Shown here in pieces: positions 51,308 to 59,809 of a DNA stretch of 64,000 nt. Source of the DNA: Gaiellasilicea sp963791905 (GTDB taxonomy: Bacteria; Actinomycetota; Thermoleophilia; Gaiellales; Gaiellaceae); contig CAWBTX010000004.1 of assembly GCA_963791905.1 (NCBI GenBank), positions 1 to 64,000 of the forward strand. Reading direction: 5' to 3'. The position numbers and the translations under genes are program-made. Each line of letters begins with the position of its first letter. Position 1 is the stretch's first letter. Under the pieces are notes generated by a model. That model saw only the letters and a list, made by a program, of their open reading frames with translations. It was not told the origin of the DNA and did no database searches.

Positions 51308-52336
51308 GTGGCCCCGACGATGGAAGCGATGGTGCTGCGCGAGTTCGGCTCGGAGTTCGTGCAGGAACGACGGCCGATTCCGGAGCCCGGCAGCGGAGAG
51401 GTGCGGGTCCGCGTGATCGGCGTCGGCGCCGGCCTGACGCTCGAGCACGCGCGCACCGGGCGAATGGGCGGCGAGACACCCCGCGTCCTGGGCCACGAGC
51501 TCTCGGGGACGGTCGACGCCCTCGGCCCCGGAGTGACGGGCTGGACGCTCCGCGCCCCGGTCACGGCGAGCTTCTACCTCCTGTGCGGCCGGTGCGAGTG
51601 GTGCGCGTCGGGACGCGAGATGCTATGCAGCGACTTCGGCGGGTTCGTCGGGACGGCGATCGACGGCGCGTTCGCCGAGTACGTCGTCCTGCCCGCGCAC
51701 AACCTCGTGGCGATTCCCGACGGGGTCCACGTCGCGCACGCGGGCGTGGTCGCCGACGCCGTCGCGACTGCGTATCACGCAGTCACGAAGCGGATCCGGC
51801 TCGTCGCGGGACAGACCGTCGCCGTCATCGGCGCCGGGGGCGGCCTCGGCGTGCACGTGCTGCAGATGGTGCGCGCCTTCGGCGGTAGTGCCGTGGCGGT
51901 CGAGCGCGACGGCGACAAGGCCGCGGAACTGGAGCGGCGAGGCCTGGCGGAGACGGTCTTGCATGCGAGCGACGGCAACTGGGCGGCGGGCGCCCGTGTC
52001 GACGCGGTCGTCGACACCGTGGGCTCGAGCGAGACGCTCGCCGCGGCCATCGAGGCCCTCGGCCGTGCCGGAACGTTCGTCGCCCTCGGGTACGACCCGG
52101 CCGCGCGGCTCGAGGTCGACCCGTTCCGGCTGATCGCCGAGGAGGTCGTGGTCACCGGGACGCGGTATGCGACGCGAGCCGAGATCGCGCGGTCGCTCGA
52201 GCTGGTCCGCCAGGGCCGGGTCGAGCTGGTGGTCGGCGCCACGTTCCCGCTTGCACAGCTGAACGACGCCTTCGCGGCGATCGCGCAGAACGGCGTCCTG
52301 GGCCGAATCGTCATCGACATCGCAGAGGAGGGCTAA
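51308..52336 (+). CDS. zinc-type alcohol dehydrogenase-like oxidoreductase
   Basis: 342 residues from GTG 51308 (ATG 51320 is an alternative). Structural zinc cysteines are in LLCGRCEWCASGREMLCSDF. The catalytic region is GHELSGTVDALGPGVTGW, and the usual catalytic Cys near position 40 is replaced (GVGAGLTLEHAR), so catalysis may be atypical. The coenzyme-binding loop is VAVIGAGGGLGVHVLQMVRA. It oxidises an alcohol or reduces an enone in the catabolic cluster. Confidence 0.8.
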   Translation: MAPTMEAMVLREFGSEFVQERRPIPEPGSGEVRVRVIGVGAGLTLEHARTGRMGGETPRVLGHELSGTVDALGPGVTGWTLRAPVTASFYLLCGRCEWCASGREMLCSDFGGFVGTAIDGAFAEYVVLPAHNLVAIPDGVHVAHAGVVADAVATAYHAVTKRIRLVAGQTVAVIGAGGGLGVHVLQMVRAFGGSAVAVERDGDKAAELERRGLAETVLHASDGNWAAGARVDAVVDTVGSSETLAAAIEALGRAGTFVALGYDPAARLEVDPFRLIAEEVVVTGTRYATRAEIARSLELVRQGRVELVVGATFPLAQLNDAFAAIAQNGVLGRIVIDIAEEG

Positions 52337-52338
52337 CG

Positions 52339-53310
52339 GTGTTGTCCGACAAGAAGATCCTGGTCACCGGCGCGACCGGTCAGGCATTCCGGCCTGCCGC
52401 CGAGGCGCTGGCGCGGGACAACGAGGTCTGGTCGGTGGCGCGGTACTCGAACCCGCGCGTGAGGGACGAGCTGGAGGCTCAGGGGATCAGGACGTTCTCC
52501 TGGACGATGGGGGAGGGCGGCCTCGACGGTCTCGAGCGGGACTTCACGCACGTCCTGCACGCGGCGCCCTACCGCGGGCAGCCCGACTCGAACACGACGG
52601 CGCAGGCCAATGCGGTGGGTGCGGGGACGCTCATGGACCACTGCCGGACGGCCGAGGCGTTCCTCTTCGTCTCCACCTTCGCCGTCTACGCCAAGCCCGC
52701 GACGCCAGACCATCCCGTGGCCGAGGACGACATGCTCGGCGGCCACGCGCCGTACGCGCCGACCTATCCGGTCGGCAAGCTCGCGGCGGAAGGGGCCGTC
52801 CGCGCGTTCGCCGCCGTCCTCGGGCTGTCGACGACGATCGCGCGACTGAACGTCTGCTACGGCCCGACGGGGTGGGGCGGGCTGCCGGTCGAGTTCTTCG
52901 GGCGGATCCTGGCGGGCGAGCCGATCTGGTTGCCGCCGAGCGGTGAGGAGGTCTGGTGCTCGGCGATCTCGACGGACGACGTGAGCCGGTTCATCCCGCG
53001 GCTCTTCGCGGCGGCCTCGCCCTCGACCACGATCGTCAACCTCGCCGGCGACGAGGCGGTCACGGTCACGGACTTCATGACCTACCTCGCCGAGGAGGCC
53101 GGCCTGCCGATCGAGCTCGTGCGGGACGACCGTGCCCGGGAGTCGTTCGTCTCGGACAACACCCGACGCACGTCGCTGCTCGGCGACTGCAGCGTGCACT
53201 GGCGCGAAGGCATGCGTCGGGCGGTCGAGGCCCACTACCCGGGCGCGTTCGACCGCATCGGCCCGCGGCCCACGGTCACGCTCGAAGCGAACCCCTGGGG
53301 TCAGAAATGA
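52339..53310 (+). CDS. NAD-dependent epimerase/dehydratase (extended SDR)
   Basis: 323 residues, GTG start 2 bases after the previous stop. The Rossmann motif is ILVTGATGQAFRPAAEALAR, slightly altered from GxxGxxG. The YxxxK pair is in YAPTYPVGKLAAEGAV and LNVCYGPTGWGGLPVEFFG follows the catalytic helix. The substrate may be a hydroxy-ketone or sugar-like intermediate. It ends tail to tail with the crotonase gene. Confidence 0.82.
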   Translation: MLSDKKILVTGATGQAFRPAAEALARDNEVWSVARYSNPRVRDELEAQGIRTFSWTMGEGGLDGLERDFTHVLHAAPYRGQPDSNTTAQANAVGAGTLMDHCRTAEAFLFVSTFAVYAKPATPDHPVAEDDMLGGHAPYAPTYPVGKLAAEGAVRAFAAVLGLSTTIARLNVCYGPTGWGGLPVEFFGRILAGEPIWLPPSGEEVWCSAISTDDVSRFIPRLFAAASPSTTIVNLAGDEAVTVTDFMTYLAEEAGLPIELVRDDRARESFVSDNTRRTSLLGDCSVHWREGMRRAVEAHYPGAFDRIGPRPTVTLEANPWGQK

Positions 53311-53315
53311 CCGGG

Positions 53316-54065
53316 CTACGAGCTCCCGTCGGCGTGCCTCTTCAGCGAAGCGACGTCGGCGAAGGAGACGCCCTCGAGCGCGAGGCCGTGACTGAGGCCG
53401 GCCAGCAGATGCTGCCGCTCGAAGACGTTGAGCGCCTCCCGCGTGTAGCGCAGGAACGGCAGCGGCTTCTCGGCCAGGCCGCGCGCGAGCTCCCAGGCGC
53501 GCTCGTGCACCTGCGCGGCCGGGACGACCTCGTTGACGACGCCCAGCTGCAGCGCCTCGGACGCGGTGATCTCCTGGTTCGTCATCAGGAAGTACTTCGC
53601 ACGGCGCGGCCCGAGGAGGTAGGGCCAGACCAAGTGGACCCCGTCGCTCGGGACGGAGCCGGTCGAGAAGTGCGCCTTGTCGGCGAGCACCGCCGTGTCG
53701 GCCGCCACGACGATGTCCGTGAGGAGCGGGACCTCGGCGTGGATGAACGCCGGGCCGTTGATCGCCCCGATCACGGGGACGTCGATGTCGAGCAGGCACT
53801 TGAGCAGCCGCTTCCCCTCCCAGAAGATCGGCTCCCAGGCCGTGCGGCCGGCGAAGCTCTCGCGGTCGATGTCGTCGCAGAAGGCGTCGCCGGTGCCCGT
53901 CACGATCACGACCTTCGTCTCCCGGTCGCCCGCCACCTCGGCGAAGGCGTCGCCGCCCTCGCGGTGCGCAGCGGCGTTCCAGAGCAGCGGCCCACCATCG
54001 GTGTGGAAGCGCACCTCCGTCACGCCGCCCTCGCGGGTGACGACGATCGACTCGTAGCCAGCCAC
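53316..54065 (-). CDS. crotonase-superfamily hydrolase resembling 6-oxocamphor hydrolase
   Basis: 249 residues. The oxyanion-hole segments are TGTGDAFCDDIDRESF and INGPAFIHAEVPLLTDIVVA. A distinctive stretch KAHFSTGSVPSDGVHLVWPY has the His and Asp positions used by 6-oxocamphor hydrolase for retro-Claisen cleavage of a cyclic beta-diketone. It continues LLGPRRAKYFLMTNQEITAS and VVNEVVPAAQ. The usual hydratase Glu pair is absent. It would open a ring to a keto acid without needing a CoA ester. The gene is divergent from the SDR gene with 23 bases between starts. Confidence 0.75.
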   Translation of the reverse strand: MAGYESIVVTREGGVTEVRFHTDGGPLLWNAAAHREGGDAFAEVAGDRETKVVIVTGTGDAFCDDIDRESFAGRTAWEPIFWEGKRLLKCLLDIDVPVIGAINGPAFIHAEVPLLTDIVVAADTAVLADKAHFSTGSVPSDGVHLVWPYLLGPRRAKYFLMTNQEITASEALQLGVVNEVVPAAQVHERAWELARGLAEKPLPFLRYTREALNVFERQHLLAGLSHGLALEGVSFADVASLKRHADGSS

Positions 54066-54088
54066 GACTAGGAGACCCTAACCCGCCG

Positions 54089-54859
54089 ATGAGCCCGACG
54101 GACTTCTCGCTGACCGGCAAGGTCGCCGTCGTCACCGGGGCGGCCGGTGGAATCGGCCGCGAATACGCTCGCGCGCTCGGCGAGGCAGGTGCGGCGGTCG
54201 TCCTGGCCGACCTGAACGCGGAGGGCGCGGAGGCGGCGGCCGCGGACCTGCGCGAGCAGGGGTTGCGCGCGGTCGCGGTCGAGGTCGACGTGACGAGCGA
54301 GGCGTCCGCGCAGGCGATGGCGGGGCGTGCCGTCGCGGAGCTCGGCGGCATCGACATCCTCGTCAACAACGCCGCCCTGATGGCTGAGGCGCCCCAGCTT
54401 TCGCTGCTCGAGTACCCGCTCGAGTGGTGGAACCGCATCCTCGCCGTCAACCTGACCGGGCCGCTGATCTGCAGCCGCGCCTGCGTGCCCTCGATGGTCG
54501 AACGTGGCGGCGGGAAGATCATCAACCAGTCCTCGGGCGGCGCGTTCGTCAACGGCCGGCCCTACGGGATCAGCAAGCTCGCGCTGGTGTCGCTCACGCA
54601 CGGGCTCGCGCGCGATCTCGGCGAGCACCGGATCAACGTGAACGCGATCGCGCCCGGAGCGATCGAGACGGAGGCTGCCCTCTCGATGTTCCCCGTCGGC
54701 GACCCCTGGCGTGAGCGGATGCACGAGCTGACGCCGATCAAGCTGGCGGCACGGCCGAGCGACCTCTTCGGCGCGCTGATCTTCCTCGCCTCGTCCGCCA
54801 GCGACTGGGTGACCGGCCAGTGCCTGAACGTCGACGGCGGCTGGATCATGCGCTTTTGA
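54089..54859 (+). CDS. short-chain dehydrogenase/reductase
   Basis: 256 residues. Classical SDR: VAVVTGAAGGIGREYARALG (TGxxxGxG), NNAALMAEAP (NNAG-like), catalytic Ser in IINQSSGGAFVNGRP, and Tyr/Lys in YGISKLALVSLTHGLA. The C-terminal GQCLNVDGGWIM is standard. It could supply a ketone to the crotonase-like hydrolase. Its stop overlaps the P450 start (TGATG). Confidence 0.9.
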   Translation: MSPTDFSLTGKVAVVTGAAGGIGREYARALGEAGAAVVLADLNAEGAEAAAADLREQGLRAVAVEVDVTSEASAQAMAGRAVAELGGIDILVNNAALMAEAPQLSLLEYPLEWWNRILAVNLTGPLICSRACVPSMVERGGGKIINQSSGGAFVNGRPYGISKLALVSLTHGLARDLGEHRINVNAIAPGAIETEAALSMFPVGDPWRERMHELTPIKLAARPSDLFGALIFLASSASDWVTGQCLNVDGGWIMRF

Positions 54860-56091
54860 TGCGGGAGCTCGACCGGGCCGTCTCCGCGACCGTCTACCCG
54901 TCGGACGAGGTCTGCCCGCACCCGTACCCGCACTTCGCCGCGCTCCGCGACGAGGCGCCGGTGCACAAGGTGCCCGGCCGCGACGAGTACCTCGTCTCGC
55001 GGCACGCGGACATCGTCGAGGTGATGAAGCAGCCCGAAGTCTTCTCGAACCTCGTCTTCGTCATCGAGGAGGGCGTCTCGCGGACTGCGCGGCTCGACGA
55101 CGTCCGGCCCGACCGCGCCGGCCCGATCTTCTCCTCCGACCCGCCGGCGCACACGAGGAAGCGGCGCATCGCCTTCGACTACTTCAAGCCGGGGCGGCTG
55201 GCGTCGTACGAGCCGATCGTCTACGAGAGCGTCGACCGGCTGATCGATGCATTCGCCGGCCGCGGCGAGGTCGAGTTCGTCAGCGAGTTCGCGGTGCCCC
55301 TGCCGACCCGCGTGATCATGGGCATCCTCGGCTTCCCGCCCGAAGATGCGGCCAAGGCGCTCCGCTGGGGCGACTACGACGGGCACGGGAACCGCTACCT
55401 GCCGCCCGAGCGGCGCAAGAACGTCGAGGGAGGGATCCGCGCGATGGTCGACTACGTGCGCGCGGGAGTGCTCGAGCGCCACGAGCGGCCGCGCGACGAC
55501 GTGCTGAGCGAGTTCGTGCGAGCGCGCTTTGCGGCGGACGGCGGCCGGCTCGACCTGCCGAACGTCGTCGCCGAGACCGTCAACTTCATCAACGGCGGCA
55601 TGCACACGACGCGCGACATGCTCGGCAACACGATGCGGTTCCTGCTCGAGCGTCCGGATCAGCGTGAACTGGCGCTGGCGGACGTGCCGTCGCTCGTGCG
55701 TGCGCTCGAGGAGTCGCTCCGGCTCGAGTCGACGCTCCAGTGGACCGGACGGCTCGTGCTGCGCGACGCGTGGATCGGCGGGACGCGCGTTCCGGCCGGG
55801 TCGGTGGTGATCCTGCTCCTGGCATCGGCGAACCGCGACGGCACCGTGTTCGCGGACGCGGACGCGTTCGACCTCCGGCGGCCCGACCTGAAGTCGCACC
55901 TCGCGTTCGGCACTCACATCCACTCTTGCCTCGGGGCGCCGCTCGCACGGCTCGAGGGCCGGATCGCATTCGAGCGGCTGTTCGCGCGGCTGCCGAACCT
56001 GCGGCTCGGGCCGGACAACGACTTCGAGCCGCGGGACAGCTACAACTTCCGCGGCCTGAAGGCGCTCCGTCTCGAGTTCGACCCGAGCTGA
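54859..56091 (+). CDS. cytochrome P450
   Basis: 410 residues from ATG 54859, coupled to the SDR gene. I-helix segment FINGGMHTTRDM keeps the Thr pair but has His where the acid of the acid-alcohol pair usually stands. The ExxR motif is LEESLRLES and the haem loop FGTHIHSCLGAPLARLEG with the Cys ligand. Soluble class I bacterial type; no ferredoxin or reductase gene is in the window. Likely hydroxylates a hydrophobic substrate whose alcohol the SDR oxidises. Confidence 0.9.
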   Translation: MRELDRAVSATVYPSDEVCPHPYPHFAALRDEAPVHKVPGRDEYLVSRHADIVEVMKQPEVFSNLVFVIEEGVSRTARLDDVRPDRAGPIFSSDPPAHTRKRRIAFDYFKPGRLASYEPIVYESVDRLIDAFAGRGEVEFVSEFAVPLPTRVIMGILGFPPEDAAKALRWGDYDGHGNRYLPPERRKNVEGGIRAMVDYVRAGVLERHERPRDDVLSEFVRARFAADGGRLDLPNVVAETVNFINGGMHTTRDMLGNTMRFLLERPDQRELALADVPSLVRALEESLRLESTLQWTGRLVLRDAWIGGTRVPAGSVVILLLASANRDGTVFADADAFDLRRPDLKSHLAFGTHIHSCLGAPLARLEGRIAFERLFARLPNLRLGPDNDFEPRDSYNFRGLKALRLEFDPS

Positions 56092-56092
56092 C

Positions 56093-57733
56093 TCAGGAGC
56101 TCTCGAGGACGGCGCCGGACAGCTCTTCGGCGAGGCGCTCGCGGAGGACGAACTTCTGGATCTTCGTCCCCGACATCGGCCACTCCTCGGCTGAGACGAA
56201 GCGCACGTACCGGGGGACCTTGAAGCTCGCGATCTCACCGACGCAGAACTGGATCAGCTCTTCCTCGCTGGCCTCGGCGGCTCCGCGGAGCTGCACAAAG
56301 GCGGCGGGAACCTCGGTGTACTTCTCGTCCGGCGCGGCGACGACCTGGACGATCTGCACGGCGTCGTGCCGGGCGAGGTAGTCCTCGATCTCGAGCGCCG
56401 AGACGTTCTCGCCGCCCACCTTCAGCATGTCCTTGAGCCGGCCCGCGTACCTGAGCCGGCCCTCCTCGTCCACCGCGCCGAGATCGCCGGTGTGGAACCA
56501 GCCGTCGGCGTCGACGGCGATCGCGGTCTGCTCGGGATCCTTGTAGTAGCCCTCGAAGAGCGAGTAGCCGCGGAAGAGCAGCTCTCCGACCTCGCCCGTC
56601 GGCCGCTCGGCGCCGGTCTCCGGATCGACGATCAGGATCTCGAGCCCGCGCAGCGGCCGGCCGAGCATCGTCATCCGCAACTCCAGCGGGTCGTCGAGCG
56701 CGGGGAAGGTGACGTGGCTCGATCCCTCGGTGCAGCCGAAAGCGGCCACCTGCACGGCCCAGGGGATGCGCTCCTGCATCTGCTGCAAACGCTCCGGCAC
56801 GCCGACGTTGTGGATCAGGCGGATAGCGCTCAGGTCGTGGTCGTCGAACTTCGGGTGGTCGAGGATCGCGAGCCAGATCGTCTCGAAGGTCGGATACAGC
56901 ACCGTCGCCCGCTCGTCCGCGAGCTGCCGGAGCGAGACGGTCGGGTCGAAGTGGCCCGCGTGCACGTACTTACAGGGGACGGAGGCACAGGAGAGGATCG
57001 GCACGATGCCGCCGATGTGGAACAGCGGCAACGGGTTCCAGAAGCAGTCCTCCTCCGTGAGGAAGTAGTTCGTCCGCGCGATCGTGATCGCGTTGCGGAC
57101 GAGCGCCTCGTGGGTCAGCAGGCAGCCCTTCGGGCGAGAGGTCGTGCCCGACGTGTACATCAGCATCGCGACGTCGCGGATGCGAACACGCTCCTGGTGC
57201 AGCCGGACCTCGGACAGCGGGACGTCCTCCGCGGCGGCCTCGAACTGCGAACGGCTCAGGAATCCGGGCTGCTCGCCGCCGAGGTCCACCACCTGTCTGA
57301 GCTCGGGCGCGTCCGCGAGGTGGAGTTCCACAGGGTCCGCGTCAGCGATCTCGGGGAAGACCTCCGCGACGAGCCGCGGATAGTCGACCGTGCCCTCGGG
57401 CCCGGCCGCCGTCAGCAGCACGCGGACGTCGGCGTGAGTGATGACGTAATCGAGCTCGTGCACCCGGAAGCGGCCGTTCACCGGCACCGCCACTGCGCCC
57501 AGCTTCGCGATCCCGATCAGAGCTCCAATGAACTCCAGCTGGTTCGGCATCAGGATCCCGACCTTGTTCCCCCGCTCGACGCCGAGGCTGCAGAGCGAGC
57601 GCGCGAACCGGTCGCCGAGAGCCGAGAGCTCCGGCCAGGTGACACGCGCGTCGGGGAGGACGATGGCCTCGGCGTCGCTCCGGTCCGCAGCCGCGTCGAC
57701 GAGATCGCCGATCGTCGTGGCCTCGATCCGCAT
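56093..57733 (-). CDS. AMP-dependent acyl-CoA synthetase/ligase
   Basis: 546 residues from ATG 57733. The adenylation motif is MLMYTSGTTSRPKGCLLTHE, with FGCTEGSSHVTFP, GWFHTGDLGAVDEEGRLRYA, and the hinge GRLKDMLKVGGENVSALEIE. The catalytic Lys near the C terminus is in EEWPMSGTKIQKFVLRERLA. It activates a carboxylic acid to its CoA ester. Last gene of the acyl-CoA dehydrogenase operon, ending 1 base from the convergent P450 gene. Confidence 0.9.
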   Translation of the reverse strand: MRIEATTIGDLVDAAADRSDAEAIVLPDARVTWPELSALGDRFARSLCSLGVERGNKVGILMPNQLEFIGALIGIAKLGAVAVPVNGRFRVHELDYVITHADVRVLLTAAGPEGTVDYPRLVAEVFPEIADADPVELHLADAPELRQVVDLGGEQPGFLSRSQFEAAAEDVPLSEVRLHQERVRIRDVAMLMYTSGTTSRPKGCLLTHEALVRNAITIARTNYFLTEEDCFWNPLPLFHIGGIVPILSCASVPCKYVHAGHFDPTVSLRQLADERATVLYPTFETIWLAILDHPKFDDHDLSAIRLIHNVGVPERLQQMQERIPWAVQVAAFGCTEGSSHVTFPALDDPLELRMTMLGRPLRGLEILIVDPETGAERPTGEVGELLFRGYSLFEGYYKDPEQTAIAVDADGWFHTGDLGAVDEEGRLRYAGRLKDMLKVGGENVSALEIEDYLARHDAVQIVQVVAAPDEKYTEVPAAFVQLRGAAEASEEELIQFCVGEIASFKVPRYVRFVSAEEWPMSGTKIQKFVLRERLAEELSGAVLESS

Positions 57734-57747
57734 GACGGCCTTGGCGC

Positions 57748-58146
57748 TCACCTCTCCACGCGCACCACGGCGCGTCCCTCCACCACCCGGTTCCCATCCT
57801 CGACGTCCAGCCAGACCGCGGCCTCGAGGCTGTCCGCGTCGACCGCCTCGACCGTTCCCCCGGCCACGACCGCGTCGCCGGCGAAGACGTTCCCGGTGAA
57901 GCGCACCTGGAGCCGCCGGACCCGTCCCTCCGGGACGGACTCGTGGAGCAGGTTCAGGACGTAGCCGACGTTCGAAGGTCCTTGGTTGACCTGGCGGTCG
58001 CCGAGACCGAGCTCGGCGACGACACCCGCGTCGAGGTGGATCGGGTTGGGGTCGTCGAGCACGACGGCCATCTCCCGCAGCGAGTCGGGGTCGATCCGGT
58101 CGAACCGCCACGGGCCGAGCGTAACCCCGGTCTCAGGCGCGCTCAA
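57748..58146 (-). CDS. MaoC-like hotdog dehydratase subunit
   Basis: 132 residues. The hydratase-2-like motif is VVLDDPNPIHLDAGVVAELG (D-x-N-x-x-H), followed by VNQGPSNVGYVLNLL and RRLQVRFTGNVFAGDAVVAG. It overlaps the adjacent hotdog gene by 14 bases; such pairs often form heteromeric enoyl-CoA hydratases in steroid or terpenoid side-chain breakdown. Confidence 0.82.
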   Translation of the reverse strand: MSAPETGVTLGPWRFDRIDPDSLREMAVVLDDPNPIHLDAGVVAELGLGDRQVNQGPSNVGYVLNLLHESVPEGRVRRLQVRFTGNVFAGDAVVAGGTVEAVDADSLEAAVWLDVEDGNRVVEGRAVVRVER

Positions 58147-58576
58147 CGTCCGCCCTCGGAAGCACCCACGACTGCGTGCAGGCTACTGCGACGCCTTCGC
58201 CCGGCGCCGTGAGGCGCAGCTCGAACTCGAGCAGGTCGAAGACGCCTATTCGCCGGCCCTGCTTGCGCTCGAGTGAGGTGAACTCGCCCGACACCTCGTA
58301 CGACTCGCCGACGCGCAGCGGAGTGCGGTAGTCGAGGTCGAGCGAGGCGAGCATCGGCCCCTCCTCGACCGTCGCGCCCGCGACGCCCACGATCTCGGCG
58401 ACGCCGAAGCCACAGCCCACCCGCGTGGCGATGTAGCCGTAGACCGGATGCGCGGTCCCGTCGTCCGCGGGTCGAGTTCCCAGCAGGCGGCAGACGGTTG
58501 CGTTCTGCTCGGGGTCGATCGTGTACGCCCCGCCAGGGAACCTCGTCCCGACGACGGACCGGGCGGCGGCCTCCAC
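58133..58576 (-). CDS. hotdog-fold protein, partner of the MaoC-like subunit
   Basis: 147 residues from GTG 58576, which overlaps the dehydrogenase stop. YTIDPEQNATVCRLLG and DGTAHPVYGYIATRVGCGFG suit the non-catalytic half of MaoC-type heteromers, and LASLDLDYRTPLRVGESYEV is the core hotdog strand. The catalytic Asp-His pair is absent, so it probably works as the structural partner of the downstream subunit. Confidence 0.75.
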   Translation of the reverse strand: MEAAARSVVGTRFPGGAYTIDPEQNATVCRLLGTRPADDGTAHPVYGYIATRVGCGFGVAEIVGVAGATVEEGPMLASLDLDYRTPLRVGESYEVSGEFTSLERKQGRRIGVFDLLEFELRLTAPGEGVAVACTQSWVLPRADVERA

Positions 58577-59739
58577 TAGAACGACCTCGGCAGTCCGAGG
58601 TTCTCCGCGATCGAATTGCGCGCCATCTCGTTCGTCACCGGGCCGATCCGGAACAGACGTGCGTCGCGCCAGTATCGCTGCATGTCGGTCTCGGCCGAGT
58701 AGCCCATCCCGCCGAAGATCTGGATGCCGAGGTCGGCCGCGCGGACCGCGTACTCGGACGCGACCACCTTCGCCATGTTCGACTCCTGGTAGCAGTCCTT
58801 CTCCTGGGACTGCAGCCACGCCGCCTTGAGCACCATCAGCTCGGCCTGGACCTGCCACATCGCGATGTCTGCGACGTAGTGCTGCAGGATCTGGAACGAG
58901 CCGATCGTCCTGCCGAACGCCTCCCGCTGGCCCATGTACTCGAGCGCGTCCTCGAGGACGCCGTCGAGGATGCCGCAGCAGAACGAGGCGAGCACGATCC
59001 GCTCGTTGTTGAGGGTCGGCAGGAGCATGTACCAGGCCTTGCCCGGCTCGCCCAGGACGAGGTCGTCCGGGATGAAGACGTTCTCCATCCCGACCTCGCA
59101 GGAGCCCATCGACCGCATTCCGAGCTTCGGCAGCTCGGTGATCTGAACTCCCTCCGCCTTCGCCGGCATGAGGAAGAGGGTCAGGCCGTGGTGGCGCTTC
59201 TCCACGTTCGTGTCGCTGCGGGCGAGCAGCAGGATGTAGTCGGCCACGTGCGCCGAGGAGCACCAGATCTTGCTCCCGCTCACGCGCCAGCCGCCCTCGT
59301 CCTGCTTCGCCATCGTCTTCATCGCGCCGAGCAGGTCGGTGCCGCCGCTCGGCTCGGTGAAGCCGGCGGCGAAGCGGAGCTTGCCCTCGGCGATCTCGGG
59401 CAGGAAGCGCTGCTTCTGCTCCTCGGAGCCGTACAGGCCGACGCTCTTGACCCCCGCGAACGAGGTGATGCCCCAGATCCAGGCGAGGCCGCCCAGCGTG
59501 CGCGCGAGCTCGCGCGCGAGGATCATCTGCGTGACGACGTCGCCGCCCTGCCCGCCGTACTCCTCGGGAATGCCGATGCCGTGGAACCCGGCCGCGGTGA
59601 GCCGGTCCCAGAGCTCGAACGGAAACTCGTGCTCCTTGCGCTCTAGCTCGCGCGCCCAGTCCTTGGGGGCTTCCTTGTTCACCCATGCGCGAACGCTGTC
59701 GCGGAACATAGTCATCTCTTCGTCGAGCTCGAACTCCAC
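58576..59739 (-). CDS. acyl-CoA dehydrogenase
   Basis: 387 residues, GTG start at 59739. Visible are the FAD/substrate segments RFAAGFTEPSGGTDLLGAMK and WCSSAHVADYILLLARSD, the helical domain AFGRTIGSFQILQHYVADIA, and QIFGGMGYSAETDMQRYWRD near the C terminus. Oxidises the acyl-CoA made by the ligase; the hotdog pair would hydrate the product. It is the first gene of a four-gene minus-strand operon, divergent from the SnoaL-like gene. Confidence 0.92.
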   Translation of the reverse strand: MEFELDEEMTMFRDSVRAWVNKEAPKDWARELERKEHEFPFELWDRLTAAGFHGIGIPEEYGGQGGDVVTQMILARELARTLGGLAWIWGITSFAGVKSVGLYGSEEQKQRFLPEIAEGKLRFAAGFTEPSGGTDLLGAMKTMAKQDEGGWRVSGSKIWCSSAHVADYILLLARSDTNVEKRHHGLTLFLMPAKAEGVQITELPKLGMRSMGSCEVGMENVFIPDDLVLGEPGKAWYMLLPTLNNERIVLASFCCGILDGVLEDALEYMGQREAFGRTIGSFQILQHYVADIAMWQVQAELMVLKAAWLQSQEKDCYQESNMAKVVASEYAVRAADLGIQIFGGMGYSAETDMQRYWRDARLFRIGPVTNEMARNSIAENLGLPRSF

Positions 59740-59750
59740 GAGGGGATCAT

Positions 59751-59804
59751 GTCAAACAACCGGTCGTTACGAATTTGACACGAATGGCCACCCGTGCCTA
59801 CCGT
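59751..59804. promoter_or_regulatory. divergent promoter region with shared 12-bp element
   Basis: Plus strand: -35 TTGACA at 59775-59780, 18-base spacer, -10 TACCGT at 59799-59804, GTG at 59810, again leaderless. The -35 hexamer is one arm of an inverted repeat TGTCAAA...TTTGACA (from 59750 to 59780) that also encloses AACCGGTCGTT. Minus strand: CGGTTGTTTGAC (59762-59751), the same 12 bases as at 50074-50085. Confidence 0.55.
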
Positions 59805-59809
59805 GGCGC

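Noticed and set aside
52333..54552. 739-codon minus-strand open frame
   Set aside because: Covers the epimerase and SDR genes in antisense and the crotonase out of frame; no family signal of its own.
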